This document shows positions 14,504-23,014 of a DNA stretch of 25,036 nucleotides, one piece after another. The stretch lies in assembly GCA_910583795.1 (NCBI GenBank), contig CAJTZQ010000053.1:1-25036 (forward strand), written 5' to 3'. A model generated the notes under the pieces. It was given only the letters and a program-made list of their open reading frames with translations, was not told where the DNA came from and did not search any database. Each line of letters starts with the position of its first letter. Position 1 is the stretch's first letter. Position numbers and translations under genes: made by a program. This stretch comes from an uncultured Muribaculaceae bacterium. GTDB taxonomy: Bacteria > Bacteroidota > Bacteroidia > Bacteroidales > Muribaculaceae.

Positions 14504-15766
14504 TCAATCGCTGATAATCACGAGCACCGGATTGTCGTCAGATTTCACGCCGTTGAGCCATGACGGACGCTCTACTTCCGGATTGTCTTCCAGCCATTCC
14601 TCAATCTCATCCATTGTCAGATACCCTACAATCTCTCCCTTCGGGGTAACCATATTCGGAATGAACGGCATGAATCCGGAAAGATCGTCTGTTATTTTGT
14701 TTTCTACCGATGAGATGTAAGTCTTTTTCGTCTCGCGGTCATAAATGCCGATATATTCCTTATGCCCGTCATCACCGATCCATCCGTGACTGAGTGCAAA
14801 TACAACCTTAGATGGTGTCTCCATGACATCCGTGATAAAAATATTGTCTTCCTTGATATTTTCCTTGTTCACGTTCTCAACCGGGAATCTATGTTCACCT
14901 GTGTTGAATACAAGAGAAACCTTATCGCCGATGCTTTTGTCGAGACGATAGATAGTGTCGCAATAATCTTCCTTAAGGTGAAGTTCATCACCCACATACC
15001 ATGTCCGGTCACCCGCCCAGACTATTGATTTATCCTCGTTCTTAAATTCAATGATAGTGCTTCTCAAAGGAGTGTCGTGAGTGTATATGGAGGTATTCCC
15101 GGAGAAAACAAGACGCTTGGATGCAGCTCCCTGATCCGGAAACATCACTATTGAATCCAAAAGATTCTCCGACAATGAATATTCCCGATATACTTTCTTT
15201 CGAGATGGAGCTTCCCGGTTAGATAGCTGTAAAAGTATGACAGAATCTCTGACTGCTACAAATGTAAGAGAATCGAAAGGGACATCCGGCATTATTTTCC
15301 CTTTATATCTTCCCTCGATATCGTATGTCTCCCAACCCATACGGTTGCCCGGGGAAAAATAGAGAAGAGTCCCTTCCCTGTTTATATGCGGTACAGGATG
15401 TGAATACTCACCCGGACCTTCCCCCTGACTACCTATCGACCGGATATATTTCCCGGTGTTGAGATCAAACACCATTGCTGAATTGCCCCTATCTCCGCCA
15501 AAGGATATTGCCGCCGCATTACCGATAACAATCTTATCATCGACAAAAGCCGCACGCCAGGAATCGGTAAGCAATGCGCTGTCGGTGGTCTCCAGAGGAA
15601 CAAACCTTATCTTGGATCCTAACATAGATGCCTTAAGTTCTTCAGGTTTTTCAATGGCGCCGACAACGTCGACCGTTCCGGGTTCGAGACTGCCCGACGA
15701 TTCTTTTGATCCGCAAGCCGAGAGCAACATCACTCCAGCAAGCCATCCATAATAATGTAGTTTCAT
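14504..15766 (-). CDS. Six-bladed beta-propeller lipoprotein
   Basis: The 420-residue protein has a clear lipobox (M-L-L-S-A-C) and propeller repeats with S-Q-G-E-G-P-G-E-Y, shared with the product of 3676-4764. The domain begins K-I-R-F-V-P-L-E-T-T-D-S, a phrase very like G-L-E-T-T-D-S in that protein, so the two are relatives within the 6-bladed propeller family. It lies upstream of the lipoprotein-rSAM pair on the same strand, but 347 nt of repeats separate them, so cotranscription is uncertain. Flanking inverted repeats (14255-14313, 15960-16014) suggest it may have moved as a unit. Confidence 0.85.
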   Translation of the reverse strand: MKLHYYGWLAGVMLLSACGSKESSGSLEPGTVDVVGAIEKPEELKASMLGSKIRFVPLETTDSALLTDSWRAAFVDDKIVIGNAAAISFGGDRGNSAMVFDLNTGKYIRSIGSQGEGPGEYSHPVPHINREGTLLYFSPGNRMGWETYDIEGRYKGKIMPDVPFDSLTFVAVRDSVILLQLSNREAPSRKKVYREYSLSENLLDSIVMFPDQGAASKRLVFSGNTSIYTHDTPLRSTIIEFKNEDKSIVWAGDRTWYVGDELHLKEDYCDTIYRLDKSIGDKVSLVFNTGEHRFPVENVNKENIKEDNIFITDVMETPSKVVFALSHGWIGDDGHKEYIGIYDRETKKTYISSVENKITDDLSGFMPFIPNMVTPKGEIVGYLTMDEIEEWLEDNPEVERPSWLNGVKSDDNPVLVIISD

Positions 15767-15795
15767 GACTGATATAATTGTTTATTCATTGGTCG

Positions 15796-16014
15796 TTTAA
15801 CCCGTTAAACTCTCTCTTCAAGTTTCAAAATCGCCTTGAAAATCTGACGAAATCTTAAAAATTCAACTTTCGCAAGCGAAAGCTGAGGGTTATAAGGTTA
15901 AAAGGTTAATCTCCGATTGTGGATAAATGTCCGGCTTCCTTGAACAATATTTATAAATCTAACCCTTTAACCCCTTGACCTTCAATTCTTAAGTGAGCTT
16001 GCGAAACTTAAATT
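15796..16014. repeat. REP-like palindromes and GGTTAA repeats
   Basis: The gap 15767-16050 has no gene. It contains GTTTAAC-cc-GTTAAAC (15796-15811), CTTTCGC-aa-GCGAAAG (15867-15882) followed by GGTTAA units to 15910, and an inverted unit at 15960-16014 with TAACCC repeats then CTTAAGTGAGCTTGCGAAAC. The two last units face each other and could pair as a long stem. The 15960-16014 unit is the inverted counterpart of 14255-14313. Confidence 0.7.
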
Positions 16015-16050
16015 AAAAAGAAAAAGTCGAAACAACTTCATTTGTAAAAA

Positions 16051-16659
16051 TCAATATTTAATAATCGGTATTCCAAGATAATCTTTTGCCTGAGAAGGAA
16101 GAACTACTTTTACAGATCTATCCGGAATATTCCAAATTTTTAAGAAAGGTCTCAATTCATTCGTTATCGCATCTTTCAAGGTTGACATTGCTTGCTTGTC
16201 AATATTCCTTATTTTATCATTATTCAGATTGATAATCAAGATAAACCGCATTTTATCAAGATCCAAAGTCTTTAACGACAAAGGAATACTTTTTTTCTTA
16301 TCTTCACCATGCCTATTCTCCACAATTGATTTTAGTAGGGAAAATGAGTCAATAAATTTCTTCGAAATTTCTCTTAGAAATTTTTGGTAATTATTATAAG
16401 CCTCCCAATTGGCGGGAATTTTTTCACCATTTAGAGACAAATCTTCCACTTTCCCGGTCGGTCCTTTAGGTGCGGATTTTTTTACTTCAATAAAGTAATG
16501 ATGATCGTCTATAACTGTCACACATTCGCAAGCTTTATTGTTTTGGGTGCTACCCCTCACGTTGCCTTGAGCAACTATAGGATCATTTTCTATACGAAAG
16601 CAATTCCCCGCATTAAATTCAAAAGTTATGCCGGATTCTATAAATTGTGTTACAGACAT
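16051..16659 (-). CDS. Small PD-(D/E)xK-like putative nuclease of a second ATPase pair
   Basis: This 202-residue protein is not one I recognise by family. It has C-V-T-V-I-D51-D-H-H-Y-F-I-E58-V-K60-K-S, which fits the D ... E-x-K core of PD-(D/E)xK nucleases, with an acidic residue (E46) a strand earlier. The rest is alpha/beta, with a hydrophobic strand (F-I-L-I-I-N-L-N) after a basic region. The start overlaps the ATPase gene stop by 10 nt. ATPase + nuclease pairs with overlapping genes often act in phage defence. The nuclease call rests on one motif and on context. Confidence 0.6.
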   Translation of the reverse strand: MSVTQFIESGITFEFNAGNCFRIENDPIVAQGNVRGSTQNNKACECVTVIDDHHYFIEVKKSAPKGPTGKVEDLSLNGEKIPANWEAYNNYQKFLREISKKFIDSFSLLKSIVENRHGEDKKKSIPLSLKTLDLDKMRFILIINLNNDKIRNIDKQAMSTLKDAITNELRPFLKIWNIPDRSVKVVLPSQAKDYLGIPIIKY

Positions 16660-17657
16660 AACTCTTCTTCATAAAGTTTGACAGATTCATCAATAATTGC
16701 ATTTTCCGGCATACCATCCTTTAAATTGCTCAATCCGGCATAACCATCCTTATCAAATGCAATCACAGGTATGTCAATATTCTTATTCTGGGCGATGAGA
16801 TATAATTTCTTTATCACGAAATAGGAATGGCTTGCTATCATGAACTGCACACCATATTCCGCGAGAGTAGCAATTATATCAAGAAGTTCGATCAAGACTC
16901 CAGGATGAAGTCCTGATTCGGGTTCATCAATAAAAACTATAGATTCTTTTGTCAAGAAGTGATTCGCAATGAGAGTGTCAAATATAGCTATTTTTTTAGT
17001 GCCTTCAGAAGTGGCATTGATTTCAAAAGACGTCTTTCCTTGCACATATTGCCACATTTTTTTCTCTTTGGAATATACTATTTTCCCATTGATTGCATTT
17101 TCCAGCCTACCTCTGATCTCTTTAAATAGCTCCGGGATAGTTCCTTTGGTTGAAAGAGTTAAAGCGGCTGCCAAATCAGAATAAGTTTCGTCAAATCCAA
17201 ACTCCATCTTTATTTCCCTATTGTTTTTTATAACATCCAATAAAGACAACACTTCTTTTGCCGGAATAAAAATAGAATTTGAAGAACGCGGGCTGCAGTT
17301 GTTTTCAAGTTTAATTATCTTTTTTTCTGTGTCAGCACCGAATGAATAAGAAAATTTGTCGCCATTGTTTTCTTTTAGTGAGAATACTAAAGGACCCGTT
17401 TCCGGTTTCCTTACGATATTCCCTATTTTTTCAACTTGAAAAGTCCAATACAATTTATCTGCAAGAATTTCTTTATCAAGAGTTATATTTTTTCCTCTTC
17501 CTGTTAACTCTATTGTCCGTTGAGCACAGTAGATTGCCTTTAATAAAATAGTTTTTCCTGAACTATTAGGACCGATAAACAGATTTATAGATCCTAACTT
17601 TTCAAGGTTAATATCTCTTATAGGACCGTAATTTTTGGCTTCAACTGACTGTATCAT
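16650..17657 (-). CDS. AAA/ABC-type ATPase (OLD-like) of a second defence-like pair
   Basis: The 335-residue ATPase has I-Q-S-V-E-A-K-N-Y-G-P-I-R-D-I at its start, Walker A G29-P-N-S-S-G-K-T36, an S-E-G-T-K-K-I signature, Walker B S-I-V-F-I-D244-E-P-E-S-G-L-H-P and a S-H-S switch. This is the AAA_21/SMC-like group that includes OLD and many defence ATPases. It has no nuclease domain of its own; the overlapping 16051-16659 product may provide one. It is divergent from the GH97 gene, with 321 bp between. Codon and base use is AT-richer than the GH genes beside it, consistent with acquisition. Confidence 0.8.
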   Translation of the reverse strand: MIQSVEAKNYGPIRDINLEKLGSINLFIGPNSSGKTILLKAIYCAQRTIELTGRGKNITLDKEILADKLYWTFQVEKIGNIVRKPETGPLVFSLKENNGDKFSYSFGADTEKKIIKLENNCSPRSSNSIFIPAKEVLSLLDVIKNNREIKMEFGFDETYSDLAAALTLSTKGTIPELFKEIRGRLENAINGKIVYSKEKKMWQYVQGKTSFEINATSEGTKKIAIFDTLIANHFLTKESIVFIDEPESGLHPGVLIELLDIIATLAEYGVQFMIASHSYFVIKKLYLIAQNKNIDIPVIAFDKDGYAGLSNLKDGMPENAIIDESVKLYEEELCL

Positions 17658-17738
17658 ATTTTTTAGATTTACAAAAGTTATTTAACCTTCAAAAGAAAAG
17701 TTTAAACTTCAATATTCGCAAATTTATAAATAAAAATC

Positions 17739-17786
17739 GAATAATAGCTATAAGTATAAATAAAAATGGACTTAAGGCTATTATTC
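17739..17786. repeat. Inverted repeat GAATAATAGC / GCTATTATTC
   Basis: The arms 17739-17748 and 17777-17786 are exact reverse complements 28 nt apart, with extra partial pairing (ATAAG / CTTA) inside. It could be an operator for one of the divergent genes or a remnant terminator. Confidence 0.6.
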
Positions 17787-17810
17787 CATAGAAAGCACCT
17801 TTTGTAAATG

Positions 17811-17860
17811 CGATTTATAGCCACAAGTGGTATATTTGTGTCATTTATGGCTATAAATCG
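17811..17860 (+). promoter_or_regulatory. Inverted repeat around a TATATTTG element upstream of GH97
   Basis: CGATTTATAGCCA (17811-17823) and TGGCTATAAATCG (17848-17860) are exact 13-bp arms. Inside lies a second pair, CACAA (17822-17826) and TTGTG (17836-17840), surrounding TATATTTG (17831-17838), a match to the -7 consensus TAnnTTTG. A promoter core centred in a dyad suggests a repressor or activator site for the carbohydrate operon. The -33 spacing is not ideal (TTTG 26 nt upstream). Confidence 0.55.
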
Positions 17861-17978
17861 ATTTGGATCAACTTTTATCTAAGTGCCAAATTTAAATCGA
17901 TATCTCAAAAAGTTCAACTGCAAAATGAGTATCCGATGGGGATTATACGTATTGGATTATAGTAAATAAAGTTATGGC

Positions 17979-19877
17979 ATGAAATATCTATCTAAAATAA
18001 CAAAATCAATTTTTGTAACCGCCGGTTTTGGATTGGCTGCTCCGTGGACCTATGGAGCCTCTCCGTCTAATGTATTGGTGTTGTCATCGCCCGACGGTAA
18101 AAATACAGTCACGTTCATCAAGACCGACAGGGAATTGTCTTATTCCGTCAACAGGGAAGGAGAGGAAGTCGTACTCCGTTCGCGTGCCGGACTTGACCTC
18201 GACAACCGCGTGTGGGAGATGGCTCTCGGAAAACGTGACCTTGTGCAGCCTGATTGCTGGATGGATCTTCTAACGGTGGATTCAGTCACATACGGCAATT
18301 CCGTAAATAGGGAATGGAACCCTCTCTATGGAGAACGCTCGACTGTGAAAGACAGTTATAACCCCGCAACCCTCCACATGTCGCGAAAAGATAAAAGCGA
18401 CTACCGCCTTGACGTGGAAGTCCGTGCATACGACGAGGGTATAGCCTTCCGCTATTTCTTTCCGGAACATCCCGCCGCCATTTTCCACAAAGTGGTGGAA
18501 GACCTCACCGACTATACCTTCCCCGAAGGGACCATGGCTTGGAGCGAACAATGGGCGCAATCAAAATTCGATTATTCCCCTGTAGACAGTATTTCCCGTC
18601 CTGTGGAAAGGGCACTCACTCTGGAACTTCCGACCGGGAAATGGGTAGCGCTCCTCGATGCTGATGTCGACGACTGGTGTCTCACAAAACTGCAGGCACG
18701 CGAGGACAAAGCCGGCACACTGCGTTCCGTGATGTATTCTCCGGTAGACATTGTGACCTATTACGCCACTCCTTGGAAAATCATCATGCTTGCCGATTCT
18801 CCCGGCGACCTGATAGAGAACAACGACATCGTGAACAATCTCAACCCCGAGCGCCAAGGAGATTTCTCATGGGTGAAACCGGGAAAGATCATGCGTTCCG
18901 CAATCTCTACCGAGGCGGGATTGAAAACCATCGACTTCTGCGCTGCGCACAATATCCCCTACATGCTATACGACTGGCAATGGTATATGCCTTGCACAAG
19001 CCATGACGGCGACGCCACAAAAGTGGTAGACAAGGTCGACATGAAAAAGGTGATAGAATATGGCAAGGAAAAAGGGGTAGGGGTATGGCTGTATGTCAAC
19101 CAGCATGCCCTCATGAAACAGATGGATGAGCTTTTCCCTTTGCTTCACGAATGGGGCGTTGTCGGGGTGAAATCCGGTTTCGTGCAATATGCCTCCCACC
19201 GTTGGGCTACGTGGCTCCACGATATGGTGCGTAAGGCTGCCGACAATCATCTGATGATGAACATCCATGACGAATTCCGCCCGTCAGGATTTTCAAGAAC
19301 CTATCCGAACCTTCTCACTCAAGAGGGAATCTGCGGAAACGAAGAGTTTCCCGACGCAACTCACAACGTCACGCTTCCTTTTACCAGAATGCTTAACGGT
19401 GCGGCGGATTACACAATATGCTATTATGACAAACGCTTGAAAAACACCCACGCACACCAATTGGCGGCTTCATTGGTATTTTACAGTCCCCTGCAGACCA
19501 TCTTCTGGTATGATAACCCCGACCTCTACGGCGGAGAGCCGGAAATTGAATGGTTTGAAAAACTTCAGACCACTTTTGACGATAGCAAGGTGATTGACGG
19601 GTATCCCGGTAAAGGGATTACAATCGCCAGAAGAAAAGGTGACAATTGGTGGCTCGGATGTCTCACCAACAATGAGGGTGAGAAAAAAGAGATCCCGCTC
19701 GATTTTTTGCCCGAAGGGAAAAAATATAAAGCAGAAATTTACACCGACGGAGGAGAGAAAGTCAAAACCAAAACTCAAGTGGCTGTAAACTCAAAAAGAG
19801 TGAGTGGCAAGGATATACTGAAATACGACATCAAGCCCCGTGGCGGTGTGGCGATTTATTTGACTCCGGTTGAGTAA
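17979..19877 (+). CDS. Glycoside hydrolase family 97 protein
   Basis: The 632-residue protein has a signal peptide (about residues 1-26) and the GH97 three-part layout: N-terminal beta-sandwich, central (beta/alpha)8 barrel, C-terminal beta domain. Barrel motifs include Y-M-L-Y-D-W-Q-W-Y and N-I-H-D-E432-F-R-P-S-G-F-S-R-T-Y-P-N-L, then T-Q-E-G and G-N-E-E. GH97 contains inverting alpha-glucosidases (SusB) and retaining alpha-galactosidases. At the position of the retaining nucleophile Asp I see V-K-S-G-F, that is no Asp, so the inverting type is more likely. The enzyme is predicted periplasmic. It leads the plus-strand cluster GH97 - GH43 - GH88. Confidence 0.9.
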   Translation: MKYLSKITKSIFVTAGFGLAAPWTYGASPSNVLVLSSPDGKNTVTFIKTDRELSYSVNREGEEVVLRSRAGLDLDNRVWEMALGKRDLVQPDCWMDLLTVDSVTYGNSVNREWNPLYGERSTVKDSYNPATLHMSRKDKSDYRLDVEVRAYDEGIAFRYFFPEHPAAIFHKVVEDLTDYTFPEGTMAWSEQWAQSKFDYSPVDSISRPVERALTLELPTGKWVALLDADVDDWCLTKLQAREDKAGTLRSVMYSPVDIVTYYATPWKIIMLADSPGDLIENNDIVNNLNPERQGDFSWVKPGKIMRSAISTEAGLKTIDFCAAHNIPYMLYDWQWYMPCTSHDGDATKVVDKVDMKKVIEYGKEKGVGVWLYVNQHALMKQMDELFPLLHEWGVVGVKSGFVQYASHRWATWLHDMVRKAADNHLMMNIHDEFRPSGFSRTYPNLLTQEGICGNEEFPDATHNVTLPFTRMLNGAADYTICYYDKRLKNTHAHQLAASLVFYSPLQTIFWYDNPDLYGGEPEIEWFEKLQTTFDDSKVIDGYPGKGITIARRKGDNWWLGCLTNNEGEKKEIPLDFLPEGKKYKAEIYTDGGEKVKTKTQVAVNSKRVSGKDILKYDIKPRGGVAIYLTPVE

Positions 19878-19949
19878 ATATCGCTTTATGCACGTATAAT
19901 ATAGTAAACGGAGAAAAGTCCGGTAAGTAACCTACCACAACATCATAAA

Positions 19950-21608
19950 ATGTCTACTTTAAAATATCATATAACATCAGTTGCGTTCGCTTTTCTGCTG
20001 ACAGTCCCTCTATTTGGGGAAAATAATCGGCAAAGAGTCTCTCCCGATTGCAATCTGAGGGGAGCCACATATATGAATCCTGTGATCCATGCGGATTATT
20101 CGGATCCGGATGTGGCTGCATCTGCCGACGGCAAGACATTCTATATGACGGCGTCAAGCTTTCAATGTGTCCCGGGGCTGCCTATATTGAAGTCTGACGA
20201 CCTCGTAAATTGGAGTATAGTCAATTATGCTCTTCCAGAGGTGCCTCCGCATGAATTTTATGACGCCGTCCCACGCCACGGAAAAGGGGTCTGGGCTCCT
20301 TGCATACGCCTCCACAGCGGTGAATATTATATTTATTGGGGAGACCCCGATTTCGGTGTTTTCATGATAAAGACAAAAGATCCTGAAGGGAAATGGAGCG
20401 AGCCTGTTCTTGTCAAGAAAGGGAAAGGGATTATCGATCCGACTCCCTTCTGGGATGAAGACGGCAAGGCTTATCTCGCCAACGGATGGGCAGGATCGCG
20501 AGCGGGATTCAACAGTGTCATCACTATAAGTGAAATGAATCCCGAGGGAACGGCTGTCATTTCCCAACCGCGCATTGTCTACGACGGCAACGACGGAGTC
20601 AACCACACGGTGGAGGGCCCGAAAATGTATAAGCGCAACGGTTATTACTATATGTTCGCTCCGGCAGGGGGAGTGGCGGAGGGATGGCAGCTTGTGATGC
20701 GTTCGAAAGATATCTACGGACCATACGAAAGCAGGATTGTCATGGCTCAGGGAAATTCCGACATCAACGGACCTCATCAGGGAGCATGGGTCACTACCGA
20801 CACAGGCGAAGACTGGTTCTTGCATTTTCAGGATCTCGGCGCTTACGGCAGGATCATCAACCTAAATCCGATGGAATGGCGTGAAGACTGGCCCGTGATA
20901 GGGTATGACAAAGACGGCGACGGGTGTGGCGACCCTGTCAGGAAATGGAAAAAGCCGGTTGTATCCGGAAATGTAATTCCTGATAACTCATCATATCCCT
21001 CTCTTCTCTATCAATGGCATGGAAACTATAATGATCTTTTCGGATTCCCTCTGCCTGAAGGATTGATGAGAATTTATGGTCATAAGCTTTCAGAAGATTT
21101 CATAAATTTCTGGGAAGTGCCCAATCTCTGGCTTCAGAAATTTCCGGCTCGGGAATTTACACTGACATCAAAAGTGAAAATCTCGGCAAAAGCCACTTCG
21201 GAAGGAGTCTCTTCAGGAATAATAGTGATGGGGTGGGATTATGCCCGTCTCGGTCTCGTCAAGAAAGGTGATGATTTTCAAGTTGTCTTCACGAGTTGCA
21301 AGGATGCCGAACAAAACGGTAAGGAAGAAAACAGGGAGATTGCAGTCATTCCTCCTTCAAGGGTCTACCCCGCCGGACTTTATCCTAATCTTGAATGCGA
21401 CCTATGGTTGAGGGTAAAAGTGGATAAAGACGGTATGTGCGAGTTCTTCTACAGCACAGACGGAAAGAAATTCCTTAGCGCCGGACATTTCAAAGCACGT
21501 GCAGGGAAATGGATAGGGGCTAAAGTGGGATTCTATAGTGTGACTCCCGCCTCTACCTCTGAAAGGGGCTGGATCGACATATTAACAAGCGAAACAGAAG
21601 TAAAATGA
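19950..21608 (+). CDS. Glycoside hydrolase family 43 protein with C-terminal beta-sandwich
   Basis: The 552-residue protein has a signal peptide (about 1-23) and a five-bladed GH43 domain. The three catalytic acids can be placed: base D52 in D-Y-S-D-P-D, pKa modulator D163 in I-I-D-P-T-P-F-W-D, acid E222 in H-T-V-E-G-P-K-M-Y-K. Residues about 345-550 form a concanavalin-like domain as in two-domain GH43 xylosidases/arabinofuranosidases (F-S-A type F-Y-S-T-D-G-K-K-F). Exact subfamily and sugar cannot be told from sequence alone. It starts 72 nt after GH97 and its stop overlaps the 21605 ATG of the next gene. Confidence 0.9.
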   Translation: MSTLKYHITSVAFAFLLTVPLFGENNRQRVSPDCNLRGATYMNPVIHADYSDPDVAASADGKTFYMTASSFQCVPGLPILKSDDLVNWSIVNYALPEVPPHEFYDAVPRHGKGVWAPCIRLHSGEYYIYWGDPDFGVFMIKTKDPEGKWSEPVLVKKGKGIIDPTPFWDEDGKAYLANGWAGSRAGFNSVITISEMNPEGTAVISQPRIVYDGNDGVNHTVEGPKMYKRNGYYYMFAPAGGVAEGWQLVMRSKDIYGPYESRIVMAQGNSDINGPHQGAWVTTDTGEDWFLHFQDLGAYGRIINLNPMEWREDWPVIGYDKDGDGCGDPVRKWKKPVVSGNVIPDNSSYPSLLYQWHGNYNDLFGFPLPEGLMRIYGHKLSEDFINFWEVPNLWLQKFPAREFTLTSKVKISAKATSEGVSSGIIVMGWDYARLGLVKKGDDFQVVFTSCKDAEQNGKEENREIAVIPPSRVYPAGLYPNLECDLWLRVKVDKDGMCEFFYSTDGKKFLSAGHFKARAGKWIGAKVGFYSVTPASTSERGWIDILTSETEVK

Positions 21609-21643
21609 TCATTAAGGTTAATAAGATAGTTAAGGTTAATAAT

Positions 21644-22873
21644 ATGCGTTTTTTAGGAATTTTAGCAGGTTCTTTATTGTTCGCATCGTGTGTCTCCACA
21701 TCTGCGGAGACATTCGATGTGGATGAGGCACTTGATTATTGCGGACATCAGGTGGATCGCACTCTTACGCAACTCATATCCGACAGCACGGACTATTCAC
21801 TCATGCCGAGGAATATTGCATCGACAGATTCGGTGTGGCATCTCCGTAAGGCAACATGCGACGAATGGTGTTCCGGATTCTGGCCCGGTGTGTTATGGTA
21901 TGAATATGAAGCTACCGGCAATGAGAAATATAAAGAGATAGCCGACAAATATACCTCACAGTTGGAATACCTCTCAAAGACCCCGGCGTTTGATCATGAT
22001 CTTGGATTTCTGATGTTTTGCAGCTATGGCAACGGGTATCGTCTCACAGGCGACAAACGCTATAAGGATATAATTCTCGCCACAGCCGACACTCTCGCCA
22101 CGCTCTACAACCCTAATGTGGGAACCATATTGTCTTGGCCAAGAAATGTGGAGATGCTCGGGGGACACAACACCATCATGGACAACATGATTAATCTTGA
22201 AATGCTGTTCTGGGCTGCTAAAAACGGCGGTAACCCTTATCTCTATGACATCGCAGTGAAACATGCCGAAACCACCATGCATCATCATTTCCGTCCGGAC
22301 TACACCTGCTATCATGTGGCTGTCTATGATCCGGAAACCGGTACTTTCCTTAAGGGAATGACTCATCAGGGTTTTGCCGACTCTTCGATGTGGGCGCGCG
22401 GTCAGGCGTGGGCTATCTATGGATATACAATGGTTTACCGTGAGACTCAGGATCCCAAGTTCCTTGACTTCGCATGCAATGTGACCGATGTGTATCTCAA
22501 TCGTTTGCCTGAAGACTATGTGCCGTATTGGGATTTCGATGATCCTGCAATTCCTGACGCTCCCCGTGATGCATCCGCAGCCGGGGTAGTTGCTTCCGCA
22601 CTTCTTGAACTTCAGGGTTATTGCGATGGTGAAAAGCAACAAAAATATAAGGAGGCTGCCGTGAAGATGCTTGAATCTCTAAGCAGCGACAAGTATCGTT
22701 CCGGCTCACGGCGGCTTTCTTTCCTCGATCATTCCGTTGGTCACAAACCCGCCGGCTCGGAGATCGATGCGTCGATCATTTATGCCGACTATTATTATCT
22801 CGAAGCATTGTTGAGACTCAAGAAACTCGACAAACACCTAACCATCGATAGCGACCTCAGAGCGGCGAAATAA
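21644..22873 (+). CDS. GH88-type unsaturated glucuronyl hydrolase lipoprotein
   Basis: The protein matches GH88: (alpha/alpha)6 barrel, H-D-L-G-F and D-N-M-I-N-L motifs bearing the two conserved Asp, and Y-W-D-F-D, R-D-A-S-A-A near the active site. GH88 enzymes hydrate the 4,5-double bond left by polysaccharide lyases and release unsaturated uronic acid. I choose ATG 21644, which gives a clean lipoprotein signal (M-R-F-L-G-I-L-A-G-S-L-L-F-A-S-C). An in-frame ATG at 21605 overlaps the GH43 stop and would add 13 residues encoded by repeats of TTAAGGTTAATAA. The third gene of the cluster. Confidence 0.88.
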   Translation: MRFLGILAGSLLFASCVSTSAETFDVDEALDYCGHQVDRTLTQLISDSTDYSLMPRNIASTDSVWHLRKATCDEWCSGFWPGVLWYEYEATGNEKYKEIADKYTSQLEYLSKTPAFDHDLGFLMFCSYGNGYRLTGDKRYKDIILATADTLATLYNPNVGTILSWPRNVEMLGGHNTIMDNMINLEMLFWAAKNGGNPYLYDIAVKHAETTMHHHFRPDYTCYHVAVYDPETGTFLKGMTHQGFADSSMWARGQAWAIYGYTMVYRETQDPKFLDFACNVTDVYLNRLPEDYVPYWDFDDPAIPDAPRDASAAGVVASALLELQGYCDGEKQQKYKEAAVKMLESLSSDKYRSGSRRLSFLDHSVGHKPAGSEIDASIIYADYYYLEALLRLKKLDKHLTIDSDLRAAK

Positions 22874-22883
22874 TTTTGAATGT

Positions 22884-23014
22884 TGAATTTTGAATTGTTC
22901 AACTACCTCTGATGAATTTTGAATAATTAAATCCGTAGCGTTGAATTATTCAGCACTACGGATTTAATACGAATGTAGAATTCTGACTTCGATAGTATTA
23001 ATTCAAAATTCAAT
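22884..23014. repeat. TTGAATTTTGAATT inverted repeats flanking a terminator
   Basis: TTGAATTTTGAATT (22884-22897) and its exact complement AATTCAAAATTCAA (23001-23014) bracket the hairpin at 22926-22968. The right arm contains the TGA stop codon of the DXS gene (23010-23012). Confidence 0.8.
22926..22968. terminator. Bidirectional hairpin between convergent GH88 and DXS genes
   Basis: ATTAAATCCGTAG (22926-22938) and CTACGGATTTAAT (22956-22968) are exact arms; the loop itself holds TGAAT-t-ATTCA. Position between two converging genes suggests a shared terminator, though no strong T tract follows. Confidence 0.65.

Larger units (their letters stand above)
17658..17978. other. 321-bp divergent intergenic region with two inverted repeats
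   Basis: This AT-rich gap separates the minus-strand ATPase pair from the plus-strand GH97 gene, so it should hold promoters for both. It contains inverted repeats at 17739-17786 and 17811-17860. A minus-strand TAAATTTG (17719-17726) is a weak candidate -7 element for the ATPase gene. No small gene was found. Confidence 0.65.

Noticed and set aside
20154..20825. 223-codon minus-strand frame
   Set aside because: Antisense shadow of the GH43 gene, which has all three catalytic acids in frame.
21974..22642. 222-codon minus-strand frame
   Set aside because: Antisense shadow of the GH88 gene.
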